64,000 nucleotides of DNA from the NCBI GenBank assembly GCA_002968845.1, contig PVBG01000028.1:1-64000 (forward strand), in the 5' to 3' direction. Position numbers and translations under genes: made by a program. The number at the start of each line of letters is the position of its first letter. The first letter of the stretch is position 1. Shown piece after piece: positions 33,935-43,631 of this stretch. This DNA comes from Neorhizobium tomejilense. GTDB taxonomy: Bacteria; Pseudomonadota; Alphaproteobacteria; Rhizobiales; Rhizobiaceae. Under the pieces are notes generated by a model. It searched no databases and was not told the DNA's origin. It saw only the letters and a program-made list of their open reading frames with translations.

Positions 33935-33959
33935 AACGGCCGGGAGGTTGGCATGTTCC
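33935..33959 (-). promoter_or_regulatory. EcfG promoter, exact consensus, for the GH13/LLM pair
   Basis: The minus strand reads GGAAC, 16 bases, CGTT. Transcription would begin near 33928, leaving a very short leader before ATG 33915. Confidence 0.72.
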
Positions 33960-35082
33960 ATGGGGACGTTCGCCCATGTCGATCAATGCCCTGCTCAGGC
34001 CTGGAGCCAAGGTGGCCAGAAAATGTTCTCCGCTCAGGCATGGTTCCCCAAGACAGAGGAATAATCAGGCCTCGGCGTCCGGCTATGGAGCAGTTCGCCC
34101 CGCTCCTTCAGAACCAAGTAGGCTGCTGCAGCAACCAGATCTGCCTGAGATCGCGGATCAGTCGAGATGCAGAGAACTGCGCAGAGAACCCGGCCGGCCC
34201 CGCCATCGCCTGCATCGACGCAGCAATCGCGCTGGCAGAATTCTTGAGCCACTACCCGATCAAACAGCGAAGGCGGGCGCATCCAAAGGATTCGTGGTGC
34301 TGCGCGGTATCGGACCGAAGTCGCAGAGCGCTGGGAAGCCTTGCGAAGCAAGTAGCTGTGTCTAGAGCCGATTGGGTTTCAGACTCCACACCCCGGCAGC
34401 AGCACTGGAGCCATCCTCTGAACGGCAGCGGACGATCGAATTTGTTTCTCTCATCCGTAGGCCACTGCTGGAGCGGTGATCATTTGAAGCAAGACCTATA
34501 GTCCGCATTGACTAGTAGTAGCATCTCCGCGATTTCGCGCTACTAGATCTTCGCGAAAAGCGTTGACGAGCCGGCGGCCGGGGGAGTGTGGATCCTTGGG
34601 TCGCCGATCCATTTTGGCGTTAGCCTGCACTCCAGCACCTTTAAGCAAAAGCGCCTTCGGCAACGACGCCCACGAGATCGGTTGACGAAGGCCGACGCTG
34701 ATGCTGGTATCAGCCAGTCGGTCATTCAGTAGCTTAGGAAAGTGACGAGTGGGTCGACGGTTCGAGTCGGTTCAAGAACTTGGATTCCTTCCATTTGTCA
34801 AAAGCTGCTCGGCTTGGCGGTGTGATGGAAAGATGCACAATTTTGTTTTCGCTTCGCTCCGGATACCCCTCCGCTGAGGATCAACTAAGCCAGTTCCGGT
34901 GCCAATGAGCGAAGGTTCAGCAGTGCCTGCGTGACCTCACACCTCCTCCATGCCGCAATCCGGCGTGCTACCTTGTTTTGGTTCTGGTTTCAATCAGTCG
35001 CCATGTGGATTTCAGATAGTCATTCCTTGACTTTCAATCGGTCATCTCCATAGTTTCAAACGGTTATCGAAGGAACGAAGCT
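33960..35082. other. Gene-poor region, about 1.1 kb
   Basis: No frame with a family match was found. Overlapping frames at 33881-34501 (plus) and 34034-34351 (minus) are mutually exclusive and unconvincing. The composition changes and becomes more AT-rich toward 34500-35080, just before the AAA ATPase gene, which may mark an acquired segment. Confidence 0.45.
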
Positions 35083-36306
35083 ATGCCGCTGTATCCAAGG
35101 CTCGTTGAGCAACGCGTTGCCGACGCCATGTCAGACACGCGAGTCGTGCTGATCGTGGGTCCCCGACAATCCGGAAAAACAACGTTGGCGAAGAAGATGG
35201 CCAACGAAGGGATGGAGTATTACACGCTGGACAATGCGACGACGCTCAGTGCCGCGCGACGGGATCCAGTTGGCTTTGTAAGAGGAATGGATCGCGCCAT
35301 TCTCGATGAAATTCAGCGCGCTCCCGAGCTGTTGTTGGCGATCAAGGAAAGCGTGGATACTGACAAGCGTCCAGGGCGTTTCCTCCTGACCGGTTCAGCC
35401 AATCTCATGACGCTGCCACGCGTCGCAGACTCGCTCGCGGGGCGTATGGAGGTCGTCCGCTTGCTGCCGCTCGCTCAAAGCGAGATCAGAACGGCCGGTG
35501 GGAGTTTTTTGGTCGACGCCTTCCGAAACGAAGCTAAAGCCGGACAACCAACCGTCGGTGACGACCTGGTGGCTGCAGTTCTGGCAGGTGGATATCCGGA
35601 GGCATTGGGTCGCAAAACCTTGAACCGCAGACAGGACTGGTATGGGGATTATATCCAAGCGATCGTTCAACGCGACGTTCGCGATGTCGCGCAAATCGAG
35701 CAGATCGCGCAGATGCCGCGCCTGCTACGCATTCTGGCGGAACATTCGGGACAACTCGTGAACTATTCCGGAATTGGCGCCGCCATCGGGATGAACCACG
35801 TCACCACGCAAAAATACGTTGCCATATTCGAAAGCCTATTCCTCGCCAGAACGATCCAACCCTGGTTTTCCAACAAACTGAAACGCCTGACTAAGACCCC
35901 CAAAATACATTTCCTCGATTCTGGTCTTCTCGCCTCCCTTCGCGACCTCTCTCTCGAGAGACTCCGGGATGACAGAGGGCCGTTCGGAGCGTTGCTAGAG
36001 ACTTTCGTCTTTGCCGAGGTCCTTAAACTCGCCAGCAGCGGACATACCCGCTTTGAGTTTTCACACTTTCGCGACAAGCAGCAGAACGAAGTCGATATCG
36101 TCATCGAAGACAGAAGAGGGAGGGTTGTCGGTATCGAGATAAAAGCGGCAGCATCCGTCTCGACTTCCGATTTTTCCGGATTGCGAATGTTAGCCGAAGC
36201 ATGTGGAGAGCGGTTTGTTTCAGGCATGGTCCTGTACGACCATGACAAGGTGGTCCCGTTCGGGGAGCGCCTGTCCGCCGTGCCAATTTCGGCATTGTGG
36301 CGTTAG
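35083..36306 (+). CDS. AAA_14/DUF4143 ATPase
   Basis: The 407-residue protein has Walker A VGPRQSGKTTLAKKM, Walker B DRAILDEIQRAPELL and sensor FLLTGSANLMTLPRVADSLA. The C-terminal DUF4143 domain follows (ILAEHSGQLVNYSGIGAAIG, HFLDSGLLASLRDL, FVFAEVLKLAS, FSHFRDKQQNEVDIVIEDRR). The last motif resembles a PD-(D/E)xK nuclease-like core (E-V-D-I-V, then GIEIKAA). Such solitary ATPases are scattered in accessory DNA and are often carried by mobile regions; the role is unknown. It is flanked by gene-poor DNA. Confidence 0.92.
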   Translation: MPLYPRLVEQRVADAMSDTRVVLIVGPRQSGKTTLAKKMANEGMEYYTLDNATTLSAARRDPVGFVRGMDRAILDEIQRAPELLLAIKESVDTDKRPGRFLLTGSANLMTLPRVADSLAGRMEVVRLLPLAQSEIRTAGGSFLVDAFRNEAKAGQPTVGDDLVAAVLAGGYPEALGRKTLNRRQDWYGDYIQAIVQRDVRDVAQIEQIAQMPRLLRILAEHSGQLVNYSGIGAAIGMNHVTTQKYVAIFESLFLARTIQPWFSNKLKRLTKTPKIHFLDSGLLASLRDLSLERLRDDRGPFGALLETFVFAEVLKLASSGHTRFEFSHFRDKQQNEVDIVIEDRRGRVVGIEIKAAASVSTSDFSGLRMLAEACGERFVSGMVLYDHDKVVPFGERLSAVPISALWR

Positions 36307-36445
36307 CGCGTAGGAATTTAGCTTCAGCCTCCAGACTAGAGCATTCTTGAAACTTCGACCGTTTCGATAAAAAATGGACCTCCGGTTCGGTTCCCGTCAA
36401 CTGCAAGCAAGATGTAGAATGACGGGGTCGCAAGTTCTACTCCCA

Positions 36446-37366
36446 TCAAGGTGGGAGATAGTCTTGTCGGGGTGATTTCGCGCAGAGTGCTTCCAGTTCC
36501 TTGGCAAAGGACATCACCACCGGCCGCAGGACGCTCCGGCGTCGGTAGGCTATGCCGATATTGCGGGTCCACGTCCGGCTGTCGAGCTTCAGGGCCACAA
36601 ACTGCGCATCGCGTCCCTGCACAAACACGCTGGTGCGGGTGAGATAACTGAGCCATTTTGAGCCGGCGATCATCGACATCTGGAATGTCGATGAGGTTGT
36701 TTCGCAGATCGCGAGAGGGCGAGGAAGCTGCGCGGTAGCAAACAGGGCCTCGAGCGCCAGCCGGTCCGGTTCCGGCCGGGCAGGGATCACCCAGCGATAT
36801 TCTATCAGATCGACAAGGCTCACTTTGGCAAGCTTCACCAGTTCATGATCGCGGTCCGCGACGATGTCGACTGGAATTTCAAGCAAATTGAGAAACTCGA
36901 TCTCTTCGGAAATCTCCTTCGGCCGAGCCATCACGGCAATGTCGATGGCGCCATTGAGCAGGGAAGCGTAAAGCGCTGAGCTGAGTTCCTCGTTGAGTGA
37001 AACATCGACTTCCGGCTGGGCTTTGAGAAATCGCTTGATCGCGGTCGGCACGATTTCCCGCATTGCCGTTGCAACCGCACCGATGCGTAGCCGGCCTCGA
37101 CGGGCACCCCGCATCGCGTCCAATTCGTTCCGCGCCTCGTCCGTCAAGGAGAGCACGAGCTCTCCATATTCAATCAGCCGCAGTCCGTAGTCAGTTGGTT
37201 TGACGCCCCAGGGACCACGATCCAGGAGACGAACGCCCAACGACTCTTCCAGTGCGCGAATGCTCTTGCTGAGCGCGGGCTGTGTCACATTTAATCTCTC
37301 GGCTGCGACCCCGAAGCTGGCATAACGCGCCACCAGAACCAGATTTCTCAACTGCCTCAGATCCAC
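36446..37366 (-). CDS. LysR-family regulator of the peptide-transport operon
   Basis: The 306-residue protein has the LysR HTH (MDLRQLRNLVLVARYASFGV, RLNVTQPALSKSIRALEESL) and an effector domain (RRGRLRIGAVATAMREIVPT). It is divergent from the MmgE/PrpD-ABC transporter operon. A perfect ATAAC-N5-GTTAT palindrome lies 23 bp upstream of its start, a typical autoregulatory LysR site. Confidence 0.92.
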   Translation of the reverse strand: MDLRQLRNLVLVARYASFGVAAERLNVTQPALSKSIRALEESLGVRLLDRGPWGVKPTDYGLRLIEYGELVLSLTDEARNELDAMRGARRGRLRIGAVATAMREIVPTAIKRFLKAQPEVDVSLNEELSSALYASLLNGAIDIAVMARPKEISEEIEFLNLLEIPVDIVADRDHELVKLAKVSLVDLIEYRWVIPARPEPDRLALEALFATAQLPRPLAICETTSSTFQMSMIAGSKWLSYLTRTSVFVQGRDAQFVALKLDSRTWTRNIGIAYRRRSVLRPVVMSFAKELEALCAKSPRQDYLPP

Positions 37367-37388
37367 GGTCTCTCCAATCGCATGTCCA

Positions 37389-37403
37389 ATAACTTCCGGT
37401 TAT
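37389..37403. promoter_or_regulatory. LysR-type box between divergent genes
   Basis: ATAAC-TTCCG-GTTAT is a perfect 15-bp interrupted palindrome that fits the LysR T-N11-A pattern. It sits in the gap between the LysR gene and the operon beginning at 37611. Confidence 0.6.
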
Positions 37404-37610
37404 CCAAATAGCTTCTGGCATCGTCTATTCTCTCGAAGGCCGCAGTTTTTGTGGCGCGTCGCTCTCATATTGGGAGGTTCAAAGCCCGTCCGCAGTCATT
37501 CTATTATAACTAAAATTCATCATGCACGACCATTTAGTTTCTTGCCGATGCCTATCCCTTTGGCCAAGATCGACCTCAATAACCGGCAACAAGGCCGGAT
37601 GGGAACGACG

Positions 37611-39023
37611 ATGCACGCGGTGACGGCGCAAAGAGCCTCTCAAACGGGCGACCAACGAAAACCAGCATTTCGGGCATTGTCCGAATGGGCGGCCGGTGCT
37701 TGCCACTTCAGTCCGTCTGCCTACCGTCGCGGTGAAGGCGCGTTCTTGGATATCTCGGCGTGTATGATCGCCGGAATGAATGACGTTTCGACCCGTTCCG
37801 TCGTCAACGTGATAGCCGAAGATGGCCTGGGGCAATGCTTCGCGTTCGGAGCATCCGGCAGAGTGAGCGCGCCCTGGGCGGCCCTGATCAATGGAACCGC
37901 GGCGCACGCACTCGATTTCGACGACAATTTCGCGCCAGCTTTTACTCATGCGACGGCGGTCCTCGCTCCCGCGCTTCTATCTTTGGTGAACGATCGTAAG
38001 GTCGGCGGGACCGCGCTCATCGATGCATTCATCGTCGGGTTGGAACTCCAGGGGCGCATTGGCCGCCTGATGCAGCCTGCCCACTATGAGCGCGGCTGGC
38101 ATTCCACCTCGACAATCGGAGCTATCGGCACTGCCGGAGCTTGCGCGCGGCTGCTTGGCGCCACTCCGGACCAGGTGCTCGCTGCAATGAGCGCGGCAAC
38201 CAGCATGGCTGCCGGTTCGAAGCTGCAGTTCGGTTCCATGATGAAGCCGATCCATGTCGGGCTCGCAGCGAAAAATGCCGTTCTTGCGGCTCGGTTTGCC
38301 ATGGCTGGCATCAGCGCAAATGACGACCCTCTTGCCGGCGACTGGGGTTTTGCCGCGCTGACCGGGGCGGGCGACATTGGCGCCGAGGTCATGATCGAGG
38401 GTCTGGGCGAAACGCTGGAAATCGAGGTGAGCGGATTGCTCGTAAAGCGTTTCCCCTGCTGCGGAGCGGCCCATCGCAGCGTCGATGCCTTGGAAGTCCT
38501 GCAAAGAGAGCCGGGTTTTTCGATGGAGGCGATCGACCGGATCGAGACGTCTCTGCCCGAGATGGCAAAACGGAACCTGCGCTTCGACAGTCCCACCGAT
38601 GAAATGGAAGCGCGGTTCAGCGGCACCTATTGCATGGCGCGAATGCTGGTCGACGGAGGGCTGGAACTCAAGCACTTCACGCCGGAAAGCGTTAGGGATG
38701 AGCGGATTGCCGCGTGGCTGCCTCGCATCCGCCTGATCGCCTACGACAATGCCCTGATGGTCGACGGCGCGAATTTCAAGACGATCACACGAGTATATCT
38801 GAAGGACGGCGGGGTCATGGAGGCGACGGTCAGCCATCCGAAAGGTTCGCCGGAGAACCCGCTGAACGAGGATGATCTCTTGGCAAAGTTTCAGGCGTGC
38901 TGCGCCTGGAGCGGCCACGCCGCAGCGGCTGAACCGCTCTTCGAGCTCGCCAGCGCGTTGGGAGCGGCGACCGACGTCGGTGACGTCATGGCGAGGATTG
39001 AAAGGATCCTGCGCATCCAATAG
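37611..39023 (+). CDS. MmgE/PrpD family protein
   Basis: The 470-residue protein shows the MmgE/PrpD fold motifs: ALINGTAAHALDFDDNFAPA, VGLELQGRIGRLM, GWHSTSTIGAIGTAGACARL, MKPIHVGLAAKNAVLAARFA, and KRFPCCGAAHRSVDALEVLQ. Known members include 2-methylcitrate dehydratase and cis-aconitate decarboxylase, but many operon-borne relatives are of unknown reaction. ATG 37611 follows GGGAACGACG; in-frame 37599 is an alternative. It is the first gene of the LysR-controlled operon, so it probably acts on the transported compound or a product of it. Confidence 0.88.
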   Translation: MHAVTAQRASQTGDQRKPAFRALSEWAAGACHFSPSAYRRGEGAFLDISACMIAGMNDVSTRSVVNVIAEDGLGQCFAFGASGRVSAPWAALINGTAAHALDFDDNFAPAFTHATAVLAPALLSLVNDRKVGGTALIDAFIVGLELQGRIGRLMQPAHYERGWHSTSTIGAIGTAGACARLLGATPDQVLAAMSAATSMAAGSKLQFGSMMKPIHVGLAAKNAVLAARFAMAGISANDDPLAGDWGFAALTGAGDIGAEVMIEGLGETLEIEVSGLLVKRFPCCGAAHRSVDALEVLQREPGFSMEAIDRIETSLPEMAKRNLRFDSPTDEMEARFSGTYCMARMLVDGGLELKHFTPESVRDERIAAWLPRIRLIAYDNALMVDGANFKTITRVYLKDGGVMEATVSHPKGSPENPLNEDDLLAKFQACCAWSGHAAAAEPLFELASALGAATDVGDVMARIERILRIQ

Positions 39024-39101
39024 CCGGCCCATCCGGGTCGATCGGTAAAGGGAACTTCTTCGAAGAAATACAAAAACGAAGACAGAAAACGGAGTGAAAT
39101 C

Positions 39102-40682
39102 ATGAATAGCGTGAAAACCAGGCTGGCCGCTTCCGCAGTCTTCCTGCTTATGGGTGCATTTTCTCTTTCTGCGGCGGATCTGAAGATCGGTGTCAAATCG
39201 GAGCCCTCTTCGCTCGATCCGCAGTTCCACGTTCTCGTGCCGAACGTGCAGGTGACCTTCGCCATGTTCGATCCGCTTGTGATGATGGACCCGAAGCTGG
39301 TGCCCCAGCCTGCGCTGGCCGAGAGCTGGAAGCCGACCAGCGACACGGTCTGGGAATTTACCCTGCGGAAGGATGCAAAATTCTCCGATGGTTCGCCGCT
39401 GACCGCCGATGACGTGGTTTTCACGTTCGACCGCATTCCGAAAGTTCCGAACAGCCCCACGGCTTTCACGCTGTTCACCCGCCAGATCGCCAAGGTGGAG
39501 GCAGCGGATGCGCACGCGGTGCGCATCACTACAAAGCAGCCCTATCCGCTGCTGGTCACCGACATTGCCAACCTGCCGATCCTGTCAAAGGCCGCCGCAT
39601 CCGGCCCGGCTCCGGAAGGCAAGACGACCGTCGAGTTCAACCGCGGCGAAGGACTTGTCGGCACCGGGCCGTTCAAGTTCGTTTCCTGGCAAAAGGGCGC
39701 GGATCTGGTTCTGGAGCGCAATCCGAATTATTGGGGCAAGCCGGCGGCATGGGACAAGGTGATCTATCGTCCGATGACCAATCCGGCGGCCCGCGCGGCT
39801 GCCCTCCTGTCCGGCGACATTGACATGATGGAAGACCCGCCGACGACGGACCTGGAACAGTTCAAGACGAACCCCAAGCTCTCGGTCGCGGAAGCTCCCG
39901 GCACCCGTATCGTCTATATCGCTCTGGACCAGAAGGGCGAACCAAGCCCCGGCATCCCCGGCCAGGGCAACAAGAACCCGTTGATGGACAAGCGGGTCCG
40001 CGAAGCGCTTTCGCTGTCCATCGATCGCAAGGCGATCGCCGAACGGGTGATGGGCGGGGTCGCCGTCGCAACGGGAGACCTGCTGCCCGAGCCGATGTTC
40101 GGCGCGGTCAAGGCACGGCAGGCCGCACCGGCGGTCGACACCGCCAAGGCCAAGGCGCTGCTTGCCGAAGCCGGTTATCCCAACGGCTTCCAGATCACGC
40201 TCGGCACTCCGAACGGCCGCTACGTCAATGACGCCCGCATCGCGCAGACGATCGCCGCCATGTGGACGCGTGCCGGCGTCAAAGCCGAAGTCGCCGCCGC
40301 CGCTCCGCCGGTGTTCTTCAAGAGCCGCGACAATTTCGAATACAGCGCCTATCTCGCCGCCTGGGGAAATTCCACGGGCGAGATCTCTACGACGCTGCGG
40401 TCGCTGGTCGGAACCCGCGAACCGTCCAAGGGATCCGGCACGTCGAACGGTGGGCGCTATTCCAATCCGGACCTCGACGCGCTTCTCGACAAGGCATCCG
40501 CCACGATGGATGACAAAGCCCGCAAAGAGCTGCTGCAGAAGGCCGACGAGATGGTTCTGTCCGACTACGGCATCATTCCGGTACATTTCGAAGTGCCGGT
40601 CTGGGCGCTGCGCAAGGGCCTGAGCTACGCTGCCCGCGCCGATCAGTATACCCTGCCTCAGGACGTCACGTCCGCGAAGTAA
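39102..40682 (+). CDS. Dipeptide-type ABC transporter substrate-binding protein (family 5)
   Basis: The 526-residue protein has a signal peptide (RLAASAVFLLMGAFSLSAAD) and family-5 signatures (LAESWKPTSDTVWEFTLRKD, AKFSDGSPLTADDVVFTFDR, NPLMDKRVREALSLSIDRKA). It binds peptides or peptide-like compounds in the periplasm for the permeases encoded next. The 12-bp hairpin that follows may raise its yield relative to the permeases. Confidence 0.94.
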   Translation: MNSVKTRLAASAVFLLMGAFSLSAADLKIGVKSEPSSLDPQFHVLVPNVQVTFAMFDPLVMMDPKLVPQPALAESWKPTSDTVWEFTLRKDAKFSDGSPLTADDVVFTFDRIPKVPNSPTAFTLFTRQIAKVEAADAHAVRITTKQPYPLLVTDIANLPILSKAAASGPAPEGKTTVEFNRGEGLVGTGPFKFVSWQKGADLVLERNPNYWGKPAAWDKVIYRPMTNPAARAAALLSGDIDMMEDPPTTDLEQFKTNPKLSVAEAPGTRIVYIALDQKGEPSPGIPGQGNKNPLMDKRVREALSLSIDRKAIAERVMGGVAVATGDLLPEPMFGAVKARQAAPAVDTAKAKALLAEAGYPNGFQITLGTPNGRYVNDARIAQTIAAMWTRAGVKAEVAAAAPPVFFKSRDNFEYSAYLAAWGNSTGEISTTLRSLVGTREPSKGSGTSNGGRYSNPDLDALLDKASATMDDKARKELLQKADEMVLSDYGIIPVHFEVPVWALRKGLSYAARADQYTLPQDVTSAK

Positions 40683-40688
40683 TCAAGT

Positions 40689-40723
40689 TTCCGGCCTGCT
40701 TCGCGATGCGCAGCAGGCCGGAA
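40689..40723 (+). terminator. Intercistronic hairpin after the binding-protein gene
   Basis: TTCCGGCCTGCT and AGCAGGCCGGAA form a perfect 12-bp stem with an 11-nt loop, between the binding-protein stop and the GTG start of the first permease. No T-run follows, so 3'-end protection or partial termination is likely. Confidence 0.65.
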
Positions 40724-40745
40724 CACGCGAAAGAAGGACAGGCGA

Positions 40746-41717
40746 GTGCCCGTTTTTATCATCAACAGACTGTTTCAGGCGCTCGGCGTGATCCTTGTCA
40801 TGTCGGTCCTGGTCTTCGTCGGCCTTTACCTGATCGGTGATCCGACGTCGATGCTGGTGAGTCCCGAGGCAACGGAGATCGAACGGCAGGCGCTGCGCAA
40901 GGCGCTTGGTCTCGATCAATCGATATGGCTTCAATACCTGACGTTTCTTGGAAATGCCGCGCAGGGTGATTTCGGTCGCAGCTTTCTCACCGGCCAACCG
41001 GCGCTGCAGCTGATCATCGAGCGCATGCCCGCGACCGTCGAACTCGTGATCGTCGCCATGACATTTTCCGTCGTCGGCGTTCCCCTGGGCATACTGGCCG
41101 GGTTGCGGCCAAAGGCGCCGTCCAGCAAGGCGATCATGACGGGCTCGATTCTCGGCTTCAGCCTGCCGAATTTCTGGATCGGCCTCATGCTGATCATGCT
41201 GTTTGCGGTCTATCTCGGTGTCCTGCCGGCCTCGGCACGCGGAGAAACCGTCAATGTCGGTCCGGTCGCATTCAGCATATTGACGATCGATGGCTGGCAG
41301 CATCTGGCGCTGCCGGCGCTCACGCTCGGTCTGGCCAAAGCCGCGCTGATGATCCGCGTCACCAGAGCTGCCACCCGCGAAGTCCTGCCGATGGATTACA
41401 TCAAATTCGCCCGCGCCAAAGGACTGCGCCCCTCTCGCATTCTCAACGTCCACCTGCTGAAGAACATCCTGATCCCGATCATCACTGTCGCAGGTTTGGA
41501 ATTCGGCCAGGCCATCGCATTTGCGGTGGTCACCGAGAGCGTCTTCTCCTGGCCCGGGATGGGCAAGCTGCTGATCGATTCCATCATCACCCTCGATCGT
41601 CCCGTGGTCGTCGCCTACCTGATCATGATGGTGTTTTTCCTGGTGATCCTGAACCTCGTCGTCGACATTCTCTACATGGCGATTGACCCGAGTGCCCGCG
41701 AAAAGGTGCGCGACTGA
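40746..41717 (+). CDS. ABC transporter permease, DppB type
   Basis: The 323-residue membrane protein begins with GTG after an AAGGA site. It has six hydrophobic segments, a large periplasmic loop after the first (LIGDPTSMLVSPEATEIER) and the cytoplasmic EAA-like loop VLPMDYIKFARAKGLRPSRI. It pairs with the DppC-type permease, whose ATG overlaps its stop. Confidence 0.94.
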   Translation: MPVFIINRLFQALGVILVMSVLVFVGLYLIGDPTSMLVSPEATEIERQALRKALGLDQSIWLQYLTFLGNAAQGDFGRSFLTGQPALQLIIERMPATVELVIVAMTFSVVGVPLGILAGLRPKAPSSKAIMTGSILGFSLPNFWIGLMLIMLFAVYLGVLPASARGETVNVGPVAFSILTIDGWQHLALPALTLGLAKAALMIRVTRAATREVLPMDYIKFARAKGLRPSRILNVHLLKNILIPIITVAGLEFGQAIAFAVVTESVFSWPGMGKLLIDSIITLDRPVVVAYLIMMVFFLVILNLVVDILYMAIDPSAREKVRD

Positions 41718-42631
41718 TGAGCACGCCAACCACCGTTTTACCCACGACAACCGTCGAGGAATCGCCCTTCCGCCGTTTTGTGGTCCAGTTCAGGGAAAAC
41801 AAGCTGGCTATGGCGGGACTGATCCTGATGATCCTGCTTGCGATTCCAGCCTTTGGGGCGCCGTGGATCGCTCCTCAGAACCCCTATGATATCGGTGCGC
41901 TTGATATTCTGGATTCGCAGATGCCGCCAGGCAGCGTCGCCGAGGTTAGCGGCATCACCCATTGGCTCGGCACGGACAGCCAGGCCCGCGACGTCCTCTC
42001 CGCCGTTCTCTACGGCATGCGGACGAGCCTGCTGGTTGCGTTCTTGTCCGTCACGGTTTCACTTCTGATCGGCTCGACGGTCGGCCTCTGCGCGGCCTAT
42101 TTCGGCGGCTGGCTGGACGCCCTGCTGATGCGCATCGTTGACATCCAGCTTTCCTTCCCGGCGATCCTCGTGGCGCTGGTGATGCTTTCGGTCCTCGGCC
42201 AGGGACTGGACAAGGTGATCATCGCGCTCATCATCGTGCAATGGGCTTATTTTGCCCGGACCGTGCGCGGCACCGCCCTTGTGGAGCGCAATCGCGAGTA
42301 CGTTCTCGCGGCCCGCTGTCTCTCGCTCGGCTGGCGGCGCATCATTGCCCGCCACCTGTTGCCGAACTGTCTTCCGCCGCTGATCGTCATCGCCACGATC
42401 GATCTTGCGAACGCCATCGCACTGGAGGCGACGCTTTCCTTCCTCGGCGTTGGCGTTCCGGTCACCCAGCCGTCGCTTGGCATGCTGATTGCCAACGGTT
42501 TCGAATTCATGCTGTCCGGTCAGTATTGGATTTCGTTCTTCCCGGGGATCGCGCTCGCTCTCGCCATCGTCGGCATCAATCTCGTGGGCGATCATCTCCG
42601 CGACATTCTCAACCCGAGGAATGCCCTGTGA
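41717..42631 (+). CDS. ABC transporter permease, DppC type
   Basis: The 304-residue protein has the N-terminal OppC_N segment ([20 protein letters not shown]), then [20 protein letters not shown], followed by the transporter core with EAA-like loop [20 protein letters not shown]. Start and stop overlap the neighbours by one base each, as in a tightly coupled transporter operon. Confidence 0.94.
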   Translation: MSTPTTVLPTTTVEESPFRRFVVQFRENKLAMAGLILMILLAIPAFGAPWIAPQNPYDIGALDILDSQMPPGSVAEVSGITHWLGTDSQARDVLSAVLYGMRTSLLVAFLSVTVSLLIGSTVGLCAAYFGGWLDALLMRIVDIQLSFPAILVALVMLSVLGQGLDKVIIALIIVQWAYFARTVRGTALVERNREYVLAARCLSLGWRRIIARHLLPNCLPPLIVIATIDLANAIALEATLSFLGVGVPVTQPSLGMLIANGFEFMLSGQYWISFFPGIALALAIVGINLVGDHLRDILNPRNAL

Positions 42632-43431
42632 TGGACGTAAGCAGCATGCAAGCAACCGCGACGGCCAGACGGGAGCCGCTGCTCTCGATCAAGGGGCTGA
42701 AAACCCATTTCACCACGAGAACAGGCGTTGTGAAAGCAGTCGACGGGGTCGATATCGAACTCGGTCGCGGCGAAATCCTCGGCCTTGTCGGCGAGTCCGG
42801 TTCCGGCAAGTCGATCACCGGCTTCTCCATTCTGGGTCTGATCGATCCGCCCGGCCGTATTGTGGACGGCAGCATAGACTATGACGGCCTCAACCTGGTT
42901 TCGATGGGCGAGGAGGCGCGCCGGCAACTGCGCGGCAACGACATCGCGATGATCTTCCAGGATCCGTCGATGACGCTCAATCCGGTTCTACGCATCGACA
43001 CGCAGTTGATCGAAACGGTCCAGGCCCATGCGCAGGTCAGCACGGCGGAAGCCCGGCAGCGGGCCAGGGATGTGCTCGTGCAGGTCGGCATTCCATCTCC
43101 CGATGAACGCCTGAAAGCCTATCCCTACGAACTCTCCGGCGGCATGCGGCAGCGTATCGCCATCGCCATCGCTCTTATCAACAAGCCGAAGCTCATCATC
43201 GCCGACGAGCCGACGACCGCGCTCGACGTGTCGATCCAGGGCCAGATCATCTATGAGGTGAAGCAGCTTTGCCGCAAGACTGGCACCGCGCTTATCTGGA
43301 TCACCCACGACCTCGCGGTCGTTGCCGGTCTCGCCGACCGTATCTCGGTCATGTATGTCGGCCGCATCGTCGAGACGGGCGCTACTGCCGACGTAATCAG
43401 AGGCCTTTGCACCCCTACACGCAAGGGCTGA
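42631..43431 (+). CDS. ABC transporter ATP-binding protein, DppD type, truncated by frameshift
   Basis: The open frame gives 266 residues with complete nucleotide-binding motifs: Walker [14 protein letters not shown]-loop [11 protein letters not shown], signature [15 protein letters not shown], Walker [14 protein letters not shown] and switch [13 protein letters not shown]. One base is missing near 43399-43403; the natural C-terminus continues in another frame to TGA 43629-43631, where it overlaps the start of the next ATPase (ATGA). The full protein would have about 333 residues. The lost part includes the cysteine-containing oligopeptide-transporter tail, so activity may persist or the base may be a sequencing error. 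Confidence 0.88.
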   Translation: MDVSSMQATATARREPLLSIKGLKTHFTTRTGVVKAVDGVDIELGRGEILGLVGESGSGKSITGFSILGLIDPPGRIVDGSIDYDGLNLVSMGEEARRQLRGNDIAMIFQDPSMTLNPVLRIDTQLIETVQAHAQVSTAEARQRARDVLVQVGIPSPDERLKAYPYELSGGMRQRIAIAIALINKPKLIIADEPTTALDVSIQGQIIYEVKQLCRKTGTALIWITHDLAVVAGLADRISVMYVGRIVETGATADVIRGLCTPTRKG

Positions 43432-43631
43432 TCGATTCCGTCCCTTCGCATGCCACGCGTGGCCACCGACTTCACCAGATCAAGGGCATGACCCCGTCAC
43501 TGCTCAACCTGCCACAGGGCTGCGCCTTTCGCGAACGATGCGAGAAGGCGACACCCGAATGTCTGGTCGCACCCGAACCGACGCCGTTGCCGGGCGGGAG
43601 ATCGGTGCGTTGCTGGAATCCAGCTCTATGA
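43402..43631 (+). other. Detached C-terminal coding part of the DppD-type ATPase
   Basis: In the frame ending at TGA 43629-43631 the sequence reads [20 protein letters not shown], then LLNLPQGCAFRERCEKATPE and CWNPAL, the usual C-terminal domain of DppD/OppD. It lacks its own start and belongs to the upstream ATPase gene. Confidence 0.85.

Noticed and set aside
34543-34725. Possible ankyrin-repeat remnant on the minus strand
   Set aside because: A short stretch (ALLLKGAGVQANAKMD) recalls an ankyrin unit, but only one degenerate unit could be traced and a frameshift must be assumed.
37977-39515. Minus-strand open frame of 512 residues
   Set aside because: It is antisense to the MmgE/PrpD gene and the start of the binding-protein gene and has no recognisable domain.
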